From positions 173,805,642-173,869,641 of the forward strand of contig CM054062.1 of NCBI GenBank assembly GCA_028641055.1: a stretch of DNA of 64,000 bases, read 5' to 3'. The notes below the pieces were generated by a model that was not told where the DNA came from, searched no databases, and worked only from the letters and a program-made list of their open reading frames with translations. This document shows, piece by piece, positions 1-10,843 of the stretch; position 1 is the stretch's first letter, and each line of letters begins with the position of its first letter. The position numbers were made by a program, and so were the translations under genes. This DNA comes from Alopecurus myosuroides (lineage: Eukaryota > Streptophyta > Magnoliopsida > Poales > Poaceae).

Positions 1-6
1 CAAGCA

Positions 7-1199
7 ATGCATGTTTTCGTCAATGGTTTAAAACCCGGACTCTTACCGTTCATGATTGGTTCCAAAAAGCACAAAGATCTCAGATATATGCTTACGACCA
101 CCAATGAGCATGCAGCGGCCGAAGACGACATCAGAGCAAGAGGCGGCAATATCGACACTTTGATCCAGGCCAAAAAGACCCCTCGCCCCGAGAAAAAAGG
201 AACTCCTGATGCAACACAAAAACCTAAAGAAGTTAACATAGCCTTTGGAAGAGAAAATGGGAACATATGGAAAGGACGAAGTACAGAACCGATAAACTAC
301 ACCAAGGAAGAGTGGGAAAAATAAAGTCGGAAAACTATGTCCACCACTCGCAATTTGGGAAACCCACCCACACTAACGCACAATGCCGACTGAACAAGCA
401 TATGAAAGGCAGTGCAGGATCCGGAAGCAAAGGGAAGAACTCCAAGAGGAAATTCTCCAAGCAAAAACCAGAAGCTGAAAAAGAAGACAGTGAATCGGAC
501 ATTGACGAAAAAATCCAGAAACAACAGCGAAAAGGCGAGCCTAAGTTTCCGAGAGTTGACGGAGAATGCAACCTAACTTTCCTGGCAACTCCCTCAGCAA
601 AGGTGGCGAAGAGAACACTTCGAGAAATAAACGCGGTTATCCCTGCAACTCCGAAATTCTTGAAGTACTCAAATACACCAATTACCTGGGATCAGTCTGA
701 TCATCCCGGAAATATCCCAGAACTCGGCACGCAAACTCTAATTGTAAGTCCTATTGTTCAAAACACTAGGCTAAAAAGAGTGCTGATGGATGGAGGATCC
801 AGCATTAACATAATGTACCTGGATACACTGAAGCATCTGCGAATCTCCGAGACCCAGCTCAATCACAGCAACATACGTTTTCACGAGATCGTCCCTGGAA
901 GACAAGCATGACCCCTAGGAGAAATTTCCCTAGATGTAACCTTCGGAGAGAAAGATCACTTCCGTTAGGAAAAAGTATCCTTCGAGGTTGTGCCGTTCGA
1001 AAGCGTGTATCACGCAATACTCGGACGTCCAGCTTTCGTCAAATTTATGGCAAGGTCATGTTATATTTATAACAAGCTGAAGATGTCAGGGCCAAAAGGA
1101 GAAGTAATCACGATAAGTGGAGACTTCAAATTGGAAAACGATCTAGAGAAAGAAAACGCCCTTTGCGCAGAAAAAGTGATAGCAAAGGAAGAACTGTAG
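7..1199 (+). pseudogene. gag C-terminus and aspartic protease of Tat element 1 (broken)
   Basis: This is the particle protein and protease part of the polyprotein. A gag-like frame (7-324) overlaps a second frame (from 267), so there is a frameshift near 270-320. A degenerate Cys/His segment follows at about 340-400. The protease active-site block DGGSSINI lies near 786-815, and a downstream AILGRPAF motif near 1015-1035 is typical of gypsy proteases. In the pol frame there are stop codons at 909-911, 966-968 and 1197-1199. The left edge is the window limit, not a true start. The family assignment is firm; exact gag boundaries are not. Confidence 0.8.
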
Positions 1200-2969
1200 G
1201 AGCTGGCCAAAGAAGTATCGCCGATAGAAATGCCGGCAGGAAAAGAAAGCCGGAAGCCGGCAGATAGCTTCAAAGCTTCCGAGAACACAAGACAGGTAAT
1301 CCTAGATCCTAAAGATCCGACAAAGTTTGTCGTAATAGTAACTTGGATGACCGACAAATAGGAAAGCGAGCTCATCAAGTTCCTTTGTGAGAACTGGGAC
1401 ATTTTTGCATGGTGTCTAGCGGGCATGCCAGGCGTACCCAGGGAACTTGCTGAGCACCAACTTAAGGTGATTCCAGGATCCAAACCCGTCAAACAAGGTC
1501 TCCGTCGATTTGATGGAAGAAGACAGAAGGCTATCGGCAAGGAGATTATCCGGCTTTTGGCTGCAGATTTTATCCGGGAAGTTATACATACTGAATGGTC
1601 TGCAAACCCAGTATTAGTCCCGAAGAAAGACAGCACCGCCCTTAGGATGTGTATAGATTATACTGGCTTGAACAAATTGTGTCCAAAAGATAGATTTGCG
1701 TTACCGCGAATCGATCAAATAATAGACGCCACTGCTGGCTATGAGATTTTATGCTTTTTGGATGCATATTCCGGGTATCATCAAATACGCATGAAGGAAG
1801 AAGATCAAATCAAAACTTCCTTCATAAACCCATATGGGACGTACTATTATATAACCATGTCATTTGGCCTGAAGAACGCATGTGCAACCTACCAGGGTTG
1901 CATGCAACGATGTTTGCATAGTCAGATTGGCAAAAACGTCCATGTTTACGTGGACGACATTGATGTCGTTTCCAAGGAAAAGGACACACTCCTTGAAGAT
2001 TTGCAAGAAACCTTCGAAAATTTGCGCACTTATAAGATGAAGTTGAATCCATTAAAGTGCGTATTCGGGGTTCCCTCAGGAAAACTTCTGGGTTTCATCG
2101 TTTCTCATAGAGGAATAGAAGTAAACCCGGAAAAGATCAAAGCAATCTTAAACATCTCGAAGCCCACGTGCGTAAAAGATGTACAAAGATTAACGGGTTC
2201 TGCAACAGCCGTTAGCAGGTTCATTATCCGGTTAGGGGACAAAGCTCTGCCACTATACAAATTGTTGAAGAAATCCGACAAGTTCGAGTGGACAGAAGAA
2301 GCAGATGCTACATTAACCCAGTTGAAAGAAACTTTGATGAAAGCTCCGATTTTGGCGGCCCCAAAGGACTAAGAACCCATGTTATTGTACCTCACGGCTA
2401 CAAACCGGGTTATTAGCGCAGTAATAGTTGTGGAAAGGCGGAAAGACGAACAAAGCATACCATATCAGCATCCGGTATACTATGTAAGTGAAGTTTTCTC
2501 CGAGTCTAAACAAAGGTACCCACACTATCAAAAACTGGCATATGGCATGTTTTTCGCATCTCGAAAACTTTGTCATTACTTCCAAGGACATTCCATAACA
2601 GTGGTATGTAAAGCACCACTAGGGGATATAATAAACAATGCGGAGGCAACAGGCCGAGTAGCCAAATGGGGCATCGAGCTAGCAGCATTCGACATTAAGT
2701 ACCAACCCCGGACGACAATAAAATCCCAGGTGTTGGCAGATTTTGTCGCCGATTGGACAGAAGCAATGGAAAACACACCAATGCCGGAGTCGGAATACTG
2801 GATCATGCACTTTGACGGATCTAAGATGAAAGAAGGTGCAGGAGCTGGTGTAGTCCTAAAATCCCCTAAAGGAGACATAATGGAGTATGTATTACAAATA
2901 CACTTCAATGCCAGTAATAATGTGGAAAAATGTGAAGCTCTGCTTCTTGGCTTGCATATCGCAAAATAA
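1200..2969 (+). pseudogene. Reverse transcriptase and RNase H of Tat element 1 (broken)
   Basis: These domains copy the element RNA into DNA and remove the RNA template. The frame is the same as the protease. A linker carries a stop at 1359-1361. The RT core runs from about 1640 to 2110 with IDYTGLNK, FLDAYSGYHQ and the catalytic YVDD at 1947-1958. A stop at 2370-2372 precedes the first RNase H (about 2379-2760), which ends near the block VLADFVADW. The archaeal-type RNase H starts at about 2800 with FDGS and carries an Asn-Asn...Glu block near 2920; it is interrupted by a stop at 2967-2969. From 267 to 4595 the single frame has six stops but no frameshift, so point mutation has done most of the damage. 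Confidence 0.85.
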
Positions 2970-4595
2970 ATAGGTGTTAAACGCATCTTATGCTATGGCG
3001 ACTCAGATTTGGTACAACACCAGCTCAACCAAACTTGGGACGCCAAAAGTCCCATCATGGCCGAATATCGGAGAACGGTGGACGAGTTTGCAATTTGCTT
3101 CCTAGGATTTGAAGTGCTTCACATCAAAAGGGAAGAAAACTGGAACGCGGACGCATTAGCCCGCATGGGATCAGAAAGGGTGAAAATCCTACCATCATAT
3201 GTGTTTGTCCAGCACTTATACAAACCATCGATAAAAGGTGGGGATGTCGACTATCCTCTGGTTTCCGAGTCAATTGAAGTCATGCTCGTTAACCCGGAAT
3301 GGACAATTCCATATTTAAACTTCTTAGTTGATCAAAAGTACCCAGATGGAGTAGATGAAGTCTTGCAAAGACAGATACAGCGTCGATGCAAAGGATACAC
3401 GGTAATCAATGGTTGCCTGTATAAACGCAGTACTACCGGAATTTTTCTGCGATGTATTTCGCCAGAAGAAGGACAAGAAATCCTGCAAGAAATCCATGCC
3501 GGAGATTGCGTACATCATGCTCAATCAAAAAGCATAGTCAAAAAAGCATTCCGTGCAGGGTTTTTCTGGCTGACAGCCAAGACAGATGCTGAGCACATAG
3601 TGAACACATGTGCTGGATGTCAGTATTACGCCAAGCAGACAAATATGCCAGCCCAAGCACTCAAAACTATCCATACAACATGGCCGTTCGCGGTCTGGTG
3701 GCTAGATATGATGGGACCATTCAAAACTGCAAGAGGCGGACTTACACATTTACTCGTTGCAGTGGATAAATATACCAAGTGGGTGGAGGCTAAACCCATC
3801 AAAAAACTTGACGGTGTAACTGCCAGAAATTTCATTATTGACGTAGTCATGAGATATGGTGTTCCACATAGCATAATAACTGACAACGGGACAAATTTCT
3901 CTATCGGAGAGTTGGCAAAATATTGCCGACAAACGGGAATTCGCCTAGATCTCGCATCTGTGGCACACCCGCAATCCAATGGACAGGTTGAAAGAATGAA
4001 TGGCTCAATCCTGCAAGGAATACGACCAAGACTCGAATCTCCTCTTCATAGAGCAGCTGGAGCATGGGTGGAAGAGTTACCCTCCGTGCTTTGGAGCATT
4101 CGAACGACGCCAAATAGGTCAACAGGGCAAACCCCGTTTTTCCTAGTTTATGGTGCGGAAGCAATTCTCCCAACGGACATGATCCATGAAAGCCCGAGAG
4201 TGCAGGATTTCGATGACTCAGATGCCGAAAGCGCACGACAGGATGCCGTCGATCTCTTAGAAGAGGAACGAGAGCTTGTGCTTCAAAGATCCTCCATTTA
4301 TCAGCAAGGTTTACGACGTTATCATAGTCGGAAAATCAGACATCGTTCTTTTAAAGAAGGTGACCTAGTGCTAAGATTGGTACAACAAAGAAAGCACAAA
4401 TTGGCCCCAGTATGGGAAGGACCATTCGTCATCAGCAAAGCTATGAAAAATGGATCATACTATCTTGTAGACATTCGAGATACGGAAGATGATCCCGAGA
4501 GGCCGAATCGCAAAATAAAGAGAAAGATAGATGATGAACTAGGAGAGACAAAGAGGCCCTGGAGTATCCAGCAGTTACGTCCTTTCTATACTTAG
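2970..4595 (+). pseudogene. End of archaeal-type RNase H and integrase of Tat element 1
   Basis: The frame stays open to the natural end of pol. The first part completes the archaeal-type RNase H (YGDSDL near 2995 and NADALA near 3150 give its last acidic residues). A His-His/Cys-Cys zinc module follows (GDCVHH near 3505, CAGC near 3612). The integrase catalytic triad is visible: Asp at 3705-3707, Asp at 3882-3884 and Glu at 3990-3992, which is D-x58-D-x35-E. A GPFVI-type C-terminal motif appears near 4420. The enzyme inserts element DNA into the genome. No chromodomain is seen, as expected for Tat. The domain itself is intact but depends on broken upstream frames. Confidence 0.88.
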
Positions 4596-5219
4596 TTCAA
4601 TTTCTATGTAAACATCTTTGAGATCATGAAATAAAGTTGTCGGAATCCATACTTCTATGTGTTTACATGTTTATTATAGTATAAAGCACATTTTTCCTCT
4701 TATCTATTTTCCAATGATCTTTCAAAATACTCAATGTTAACCCGAATTGTGCCTGCGTGCTCGGTGTTAAAAAACTGAATGATTTTCAGCCTAAAAAAGG
4801 CTTAAGGAAAGCCAGCTTGTGCCTGCGTGCCTGAGTTTCATACAAAAAATTCCTTGACTATTCTCTAAATATTACCTGATTGTTTTGTGCTGGGTCACTG
4901 GAGCTAGTAAGCAAAAATGCCTTTAGCATGATCCATGTTTCCGAGTTTTAGACTGATCGGTCATACCCAGTCACTCGGCATGAAGATTAAAATGCTATCG
5001 AGTCATTTCAAGCACTAAGGACAGTTAAAGCATACAAAACCAGAGAATTTAGAAGATAAAGGAATAATAACCCAAAAACTTGCAAAATAGTTATATAACA
5101 TTAACTACAAATGGCGGAGTACTTGTTCATTCAAAAGAATAGAAGGATTACAATGATGTTTATAACATAAGTTCGGTAATGCTCCTATTTTCTATCTACC
5201 CAGGACCCGGAGTTTTCCT
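4596..5219. other. Non-coding spacer between pol and antisense gene of Tat element 1
   Basis: No supported ORF. It is AT-rich and contains two related short blocks with the phrase GTGCCTGCGTGC (about 4750 and 4817). It separates the sense pol from the convergent antisense gene, so it should contain the 3' ends of both transcripts. Confidence 0.6.
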
Positions 5220-8200
5220 TCAAGCATCCGAGTCATCTTCACTGGAGGATTCTTCTGGAGTTTCCGGAATTGCCTCCTCCGGGTAGAAGATCGAGACGTT
5301 GACCATGGAAGCGATCTTGGTTGCGTGACCTTTGATCTCGTCAAAGATATTGGTCCGCTGGGCTTCCGTATACCCTTGCGGGATGCCGGACGCCACGCGC
5401 CAAGATTTGGCAGAGGGGTAATGCATACGCATGAGCCCTAGAGCCATGCGTGCACCACCCCGTGCCGCATAACGCAAGGTGGATTCCTTGGACTCCGCCA
5501 CCTCCACGATAGCCCCCGGAAGTTTTTCAAGTTCCGAGAACTCCCTAGTCCTTGCGGGAAGGAACTTGTTGATGAGCAACATTCCCGCAGCCTTGAGCGC
5601 GGTGAAGACCTTCCCGAAGGCTCGGATTTTTCAATCCGAGTAAGAGCTGGGTCATCTCCTGTTTTTAGACAAATAACCAAAGGGTTATGAAGAAAGCGGG
5701 GAAAGATTGTAAAACATTGAAAATCCGGTAAAAGTAGAAAACTTACCGAGGATCTTATCCATCTCGGAGCCTTCCTCCAGACGAAGGTCAAAGCATTCTC
5801 TAGGTCTCGGATAGTTGCTTTGTCCTTCTCAGCTTGGTTGGAGGCATTAGATTGAGCAATGCCAAAAGCCAGCTGGCTGGCCTCCAGTTCTTTCTGAACC
5901 CTCATAAGGTCCTTATGAAGGTCCAGATTCTCCTGGTGAAGGTTCTCGGCATTGCCTGCATCTTCAGCAATTTGCTTGGCTTTCGCCAAAGCAGCTGAAA
6001 AGCAAGTAAAAATACCGAGTTAGAAAAACTCGGAGAAATAAAATACCTGTCGTTTACTCCAGCTGATGCTGAGATGATGCCAGCTCCGCTTTCTTAACGT
6101 CAAGAATAGAAAGAAGGCTTCTAACCTCCTTATTCTTGACGGTAAGTTTGCCAAAAACTTCCAGGTTTATACTTTCAGCGGTTTGCTGAAACACGGAAAT
6201 GAAACAAAATGCTTAAGTTAGCAGCAAGCATAATAAGGTTGAAAGCATTAAGTTAAAAGCATGCATTTGACTTATTGCTTGGGGGCTAGAGATATTACCT
6301 GGCTCATCCGCTGCAAAACTGACAAGTTATCGTTGAATTCTTTTACATATTCAGAAAAAATAATTCCAACATGGTGCAGGCCGTCTTGGATGACCCGACG
6401 AGGTGAAAACACGAAGTTATTTCGGACAATTAGTCCGCCTTGTGGCCAAGGACGGATCAGGGGAGCACGAGCGAAGAACTTCTTAGCTGCCGGACGAATG
6501 TATCCGAGATCGTCAAAAGGTTCTTCCTTTACCTTGAAATCCTTGTCAAAAGTAGGGATGGGCTCTTCTTTTTCAGATGTACGAGAAGGACCGCCCATCT
6601 CCGGCTCCGCCCTTTCCCTCGCATCCACGTTGGATGCAATAGGCTGGCTGGTTGGCCGGAATTGTTCCTCCGGGTTCGTGGTCTTATCCTCCCCACCAAG
6701 AGTTACTGGAGTGGGAGGAGCTGCAGCTGGAGACGGCATTCCCTTGCCAACGGTAGCTTTATGCCTTTTCAGTTTATTTGTTTTCAAAGAAACTGGTGCA
6801 AGACTGAAAAAAGGAAAAGGATGAAGGAAAAATCCGAGAAGTAAATACCTCGAGGAACCAAAATGGAATGGGAGAGTGAAAACCCCAGAAAAATACCAGG
6901 ATGTGGCGATGGGAATTCCGTCTAGATCTATCACTTCTTCCGTGATCACTTGCCTCTTGCGCTTCCGACCGCCATAAAAATTGGCGTGCAATTCGTCAAG
7001 TTCGGCGTCGGACGCAAGATCTGTTTCTGCAAGAGCATCGAACTACGAAAATGGCAAAAGATCCGACTAAGTTAGCAAAATCCGGAAAAAGTAAAGTACC
7101 TTAGGGACCGGGTTTTCCTCGTGGTACATCCCCAAACTCTCCTCATACTGGTCGCGAGTAGCAACGAATTGGTTCACTCGCTTCTTGAAATCCTTTTTTG
7201 TAAAGGCTTTGTCTGTCCCCCTCATTTTATCTTCCGGACCTTCGTATTCACAAAGAAGCCGGGAGAGAAAGGCAAGAAGTTGAATACGACGACCGAACCA
7301 ACACAAAATTGTGTCTGTTCCGGTCAGAGGAGGTTGTGAGGTGGTAAGTTTGGCGATGCGCCGTTTGATTTTCAACAAATCATCCGGCAAGGTCTGCACT
7401 GCTGCGACCGCCCAACTGTCTTGTGGAACAGCGGCGGAATTGACGAATGGAGGAACCCCGTTATCTTTTCCGGGGAACGGGATGTCGTGATGATAAAAGA
7501 AAGAACCCCAAAACTTGACGGATTCTGATGTTTTTATCTTTGGATACCAATCTTCCCTAAATCCCCGAAGAGTGAAAGAAATGGTCCCGCAGATGGGAAG
7601 AACGCCCTCTGTAGGGTTCCGCTTTACTCCGAAGCAATATTGCCAAAAGTCTAATCTAGGTGCTATTCCTAAATACCCCTCGAAAAGGGCTTGGAAGCCA
7701 GCTAGGTATAGAATCGAGTTTGGTGGAAGATTGTGGGGCTGAACACCATAATGGTTGAGAACTTCAAGGAAAAAGGCGGACGGCGGAAAACCCATACCTC
7801 TGGCAATATGGGAGGTAAGGAGAACGCGTTCCCCGTCTTTGGGAAACGGCTCGGACTCGTCTTCCGGGCTCCGCCATTTGCCTTCCAGTTGCCGGCATTT
7901 TCCCCTTCGTCTTCCGCCCCGGCAGCGGCGGACGCAGCGGCAGACGCGGCCGCGAGCTCTTCTCCGACGAGAAGTATTTTTTCCTCCGCCGTCTCGGGCA
8001 CGAACGGCGGAGATGGCGCGGAGGAGGGCGCGGCCAGATTTGTGGTGGCAAGAGGTGGATCCTCGCTAGCTTGGCCGTCGGTTGTTTTCTCCAGATCGTC
8101 ACCGGTGGCGCGGAGAGGCGAATCTGCTGTGGGATCTAGGGTGTTGATGATGTCGTCTATCTCTACCGCGGTGGAGCGAGACGGGGAAGCGTTCGGCGAT

Positions 8201-8232
8201 GCCATTCTTGGGCGGCGTGATGAAGGATCCAT
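5220..8232 (-). CDS. Spliced antisense gene (aORF) of Tat element 1, Transposase_28-like
   Basis: The start is ATG at 8232. The N-terminal part is Ala/Pro/Ser/Glu-rich (to about 7930). The frame then changes near 7880-7930, by intron or frameshift. Next comes a conserved domain at about 7850-7100 with FPPSAFFLEVLNHYG and PNSILYLAGF, which matches the Pfam family Transposase_28 ('putative gypsy type transposon', PF04195) as I know it. Exon-intron structure is visible: a donor after 7100 (AAG|gtactt), an acceptor near 7043, an acceptor near 6812, a donor near 6297, an acceptor near 6190, then a coiled-coil-like exon (about 5989-5780) and a last exon ending at 5220 in an acidic, Ser-rich tail. 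Similar antisense genes are known in Grande-type elements; function is unknown. Exact exon joins are inferred, so the gene could already be a pseudogene. Confidence 0.65.
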
Positions 8233-8767
8233 GCACTCCGGCGAGGTTGCGAACGACGCTATGCGAGCGCGCGTTTAGGTCTTGCTCTGCTCACAGTGCT
8301 TGGGCGCTGAGTGCGTGAGGCGATGAGAACTGGGAAGCGGAAGGTTTGCCGGAGGGGATGGAGACGGCTATTTATAGCCGGAATTCCGTCGCGATACGTG
8401 CTAACGACTCTTTTGATCGTTGGATGATCAACGCGTGTCACTCGCCGAAAATTCCGGGAAATGAAACGACGGGTGATTATTGCTATCTCCTCGTTTCCCG
8501 CGAGAATCTGTCAGAGATACGTTTTAGGGTTTCCCGCTCGAAACCCAAGCGTCCCTGACGTCAGCAGGATTAAAGCGCTGACGTAGGAAGTTCCTTATCC
8601 ACGAAGATTCGTGGAAGAAAAGCCGGACTTTCCGAAATACAAGTTTTGCGTTATGGCATTGCTTAAAGAAAAAAGAAGAATCAAGACAGAAAGCCAGTAT
8701 TTCTCGGAAAGAATGCACGTTTGACGAAAGACGGCAAATCGAAGTCTTAATCCTTCTTGGGGGCTAC
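8233..8767 (+). other. 3' internal region with polypurine tract, Tat element 1
   Basis: This stretch lies between the antisense gene start and the 3' LTR. It must contain the antisense gene's promoter, although no clear TATA box was picked out. A polypurine tract (CTTGGGGGCTAC, about 8756-8767) abuts the LTR; this is where plus-strand DNA synthesis is primed in LTR retrotransposons. Confidence 0.7.
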
Positions 8768-9309
8768 TGTCGGATATATACCAATTAAGGGTATATCAGA
8801 TGGTAGTCTAAAGTGCCGGATTACCAGTGTGGACTGAATGGTAATGGGCTACGGTCCATTGGGCGGCCCAGTAAGCTGATGCACAGAAGCCGGATTCTAG
8901 AAGAACCCGGATCACGGCCCACGTGATCCGGCTTGGAGTAGAAGGAGGTTTCCTTACTTTCCAAGATAGCACATACCGTAGTCTTCTAGGTTTCCTTCTC
9001 TGTAAGCCCTAACCCGGCTATTATATAAGCCGGATGGGAGATAAGAAAGAGATACTAGAAGCTAAAGGCTAACTTGCCGAGAGGTGGATCCTTGACGAGT
9101 AGCTAACCTAACCTCACATTGTATTCTGTATACTCCAGGCTTTAGTCCTGAATAGTGAGATTGCAGGAGTAGGAACGCCGCATTACTGCGTCGTACCGGA
9201 CCTTGGTAAAACCCTGTGTCATTGTTCATCGTACGATCACGTCCCCCCACTTCTCTATCGGTAGTCTAATGGCACCCCCGTCTATGAAGTCTACCACGAT
9301 GTCTCAACA
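8768..9309 (+). repeat. 3' LTR of Tat element 1
   Basis: It begins TGTCGGATAT directly after the polypurine tract and ends ...CTCAACA at 9309, where copia coding sequence resumes. That gives 542 bp with TG...CA ends. A TATA box (TATATAAG, 9022-9029) marks the likely promoter. The 5' LTR is outside the window, so LTR divergence cannot be measured here. Confidence 0.8.
9022..9029 (+). promoter_or_regulatory. TATA box in LTR of Tat element 1
   Basis: TATATAAG sits about 255 bp inside the LTR in a CG-containing context, the usual place for the U3 promoter. Confidence 0.55.
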
Positions 9310-10744
9310 GGGATTCAAGGAGAGAAGGATATGATGAAGATGCAATAGCAATAGTGGACACTTCACTTATGGTTTCTTGTTCTTCATCACCAAAATCATA
9401 CTCTTCTTGAGTCACAAACACATATCTTGGTGATGGATTTTTGTTGAAGGGTTTCTTATTGAAATGAGGCTTCTTGTTGGGGAGCTTTGACTTATCCTTA
9501 AGGACTAGGTTTCCTCCATGATTTCCCCTATTCTCTAAGGGGCACTCGGCAACAAAGTGATAGTTGTCTTGGAAATTGAAACAAGCTCTCACCTTTTGAG
9601 TCCCTTCTTTACCATAGCTTGACTTGGTATTCTCCTCAATATATGCCTTGGCCTTGGGAGGGTTCTTCCAAAACTTTTGCATCGCAAGAGCAACATAATC
9701 CTTAAGCATGGGATCATATTCTTGATCTTTGAGTGGGGACAATTTTCTTCCAAGGCAACCTCTTCATGATGATCCACCACCTTGGTCACCACCTTGTCCT
9801 TAGAAGCAACGGAGGCTACTTTGTGCATTCCAATAGCATGAGCACGAGTGTCATTGGCAAGCTTTATTTGCACTTTGAAGGAGGGCATCTCTTGCATCAC
9901 CTCGGTTGAGGACATGGGGGGAAAGTTGTGTGTTCCTTGAAGGCTCTTCAAGTCCACGGGCTCAAACGGTAAGAGGGAATTTATGTACTTCCTCTTGATC
10001 CAAGCATCATCCACATATTCAGCACCAAGACCACTAAAGGCGGTAGCTAGGGTCTTGAGTCTTTGGTACATGTCCTCATGGCTCTCACCATCGAGCATAT
10101 AGAACCCTTTGGCCTCATTGCACAAGGTATCATACCTATTCCTTTGCATACTCTTATTACCCACAAACATGACGACAAGAGCATCCCATGTCTCTTTGGC
10201 GGTGGCATATTGTTGAAGATGAGGCATGTGGTTTGGACCCACGGCTTGTTGAATCATCGACAAGCCGATATAGTTGAGTTGACAATCTACCACTTCTCTT
10301 CTTGTCAAGCTCTTGGGGTCATGAGGCTTTTATCCTTCTTGTGTGACCCTCCAAAGCTCAATACAAGAAGAGTTCAAGTGAGTTTTCATATAATATTGCC
10401 ATTGATCAAAAGTATGTGCATCAATTTTAGGAGGTTCGCCTCTAGGGTTGATATGAGGATGTGGGATAGGAGGATCGGGAGAGTACCGTCCTTCGACATT
10501 GTGGTACTTGGCCTTCTCATCTGATCCCTTAGAATTTTTGTTCTTAAGAGGGAGATTCACTTTTAGGTTCTCCACCATGCTCCTCCTCATCTTCCTTATT
10601 CTTTGGAATTTCTTCCGAAGGAACAGATGATGAGGAGTTGGGGCCCTTGGTTTTCAAGATTAGCAACAACATATCTCGCAACTCTGTCATTTTAACAACC
10701 ATGGATGAGGTCAAGGAATCTTTAAATTCCTTGAGATCATCCAT
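9310..10744 (-). pseudogene. copia gag (UBN2-type), truncated and frameshifted
   Basis: The product would be the particle protein. ATG at 10744 opens an acidic N-terminus. The frame changes near 10560, and a segment with FDQWQYYMKTHL is followed by a stop near 10330. A long UBN2-type gag region runs from about 10308 to 9750 (AKETWDALVVMF, YQRLKTLA). The frame changes again near 9750. The zinc knuckle at about 9590-9550 reads CFNFQDNYHFVAEC: the second Cys of the CX2C pair has become Phe. The C-terminus is cut by Tat element 1. Confidence 0.82.
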
Positions 10745-10828
10745 AGTGACTTGCGCCGCGGGCTCTAGGATTCTCCTCTGTTGACCATACTAAAACTCTT
10801 AGACAGTTAAGCCCAAAGAAAGAACCGA

Positions 10829-10841
10829 GGCTCTGATACCA
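10829..10841 (-). other. Primer-binding site of the copia element
   Basis: The minus strand reads TGGTATCAGAGCC just inside the LTR, the classic site complementary to the 3' end of plant initiator tRNA-Met. It fixes the element's orientation and the inner LTR edge. Confidence 0.9.
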
Positions 10842-10843
10842 AT

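Larger units (their letters stand above)
1..9309 (+). mobile_element. Tat-lineage Ty3/gypsy LTR retrotransposon 1 (5' end outside window)
   Basis: The order on the plus strand is gag, protease, reverse transcriptase, RNase H, archaeal-type RNase H, integrase, non-coding spacer, antisense gene (minus strand), polypurine tract and 3' LTR. A second RNase H before integrase and an antisense gene after it are known marks of the Tat lineage (Grande, RIRE2, Ogre/Retand relatives). The 5' LTR and start of gag lie before base 1. The element entered a copia gag gene: copia coding sequence resumes at 9310 directly after an LTR end in ...CA. The expected 5-bp target duplication would be 9310-9314 (GGGAT), but its partner is outside the window. 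All reading frames are broken, so this copy is not autonomous. Confidence 0.9.
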
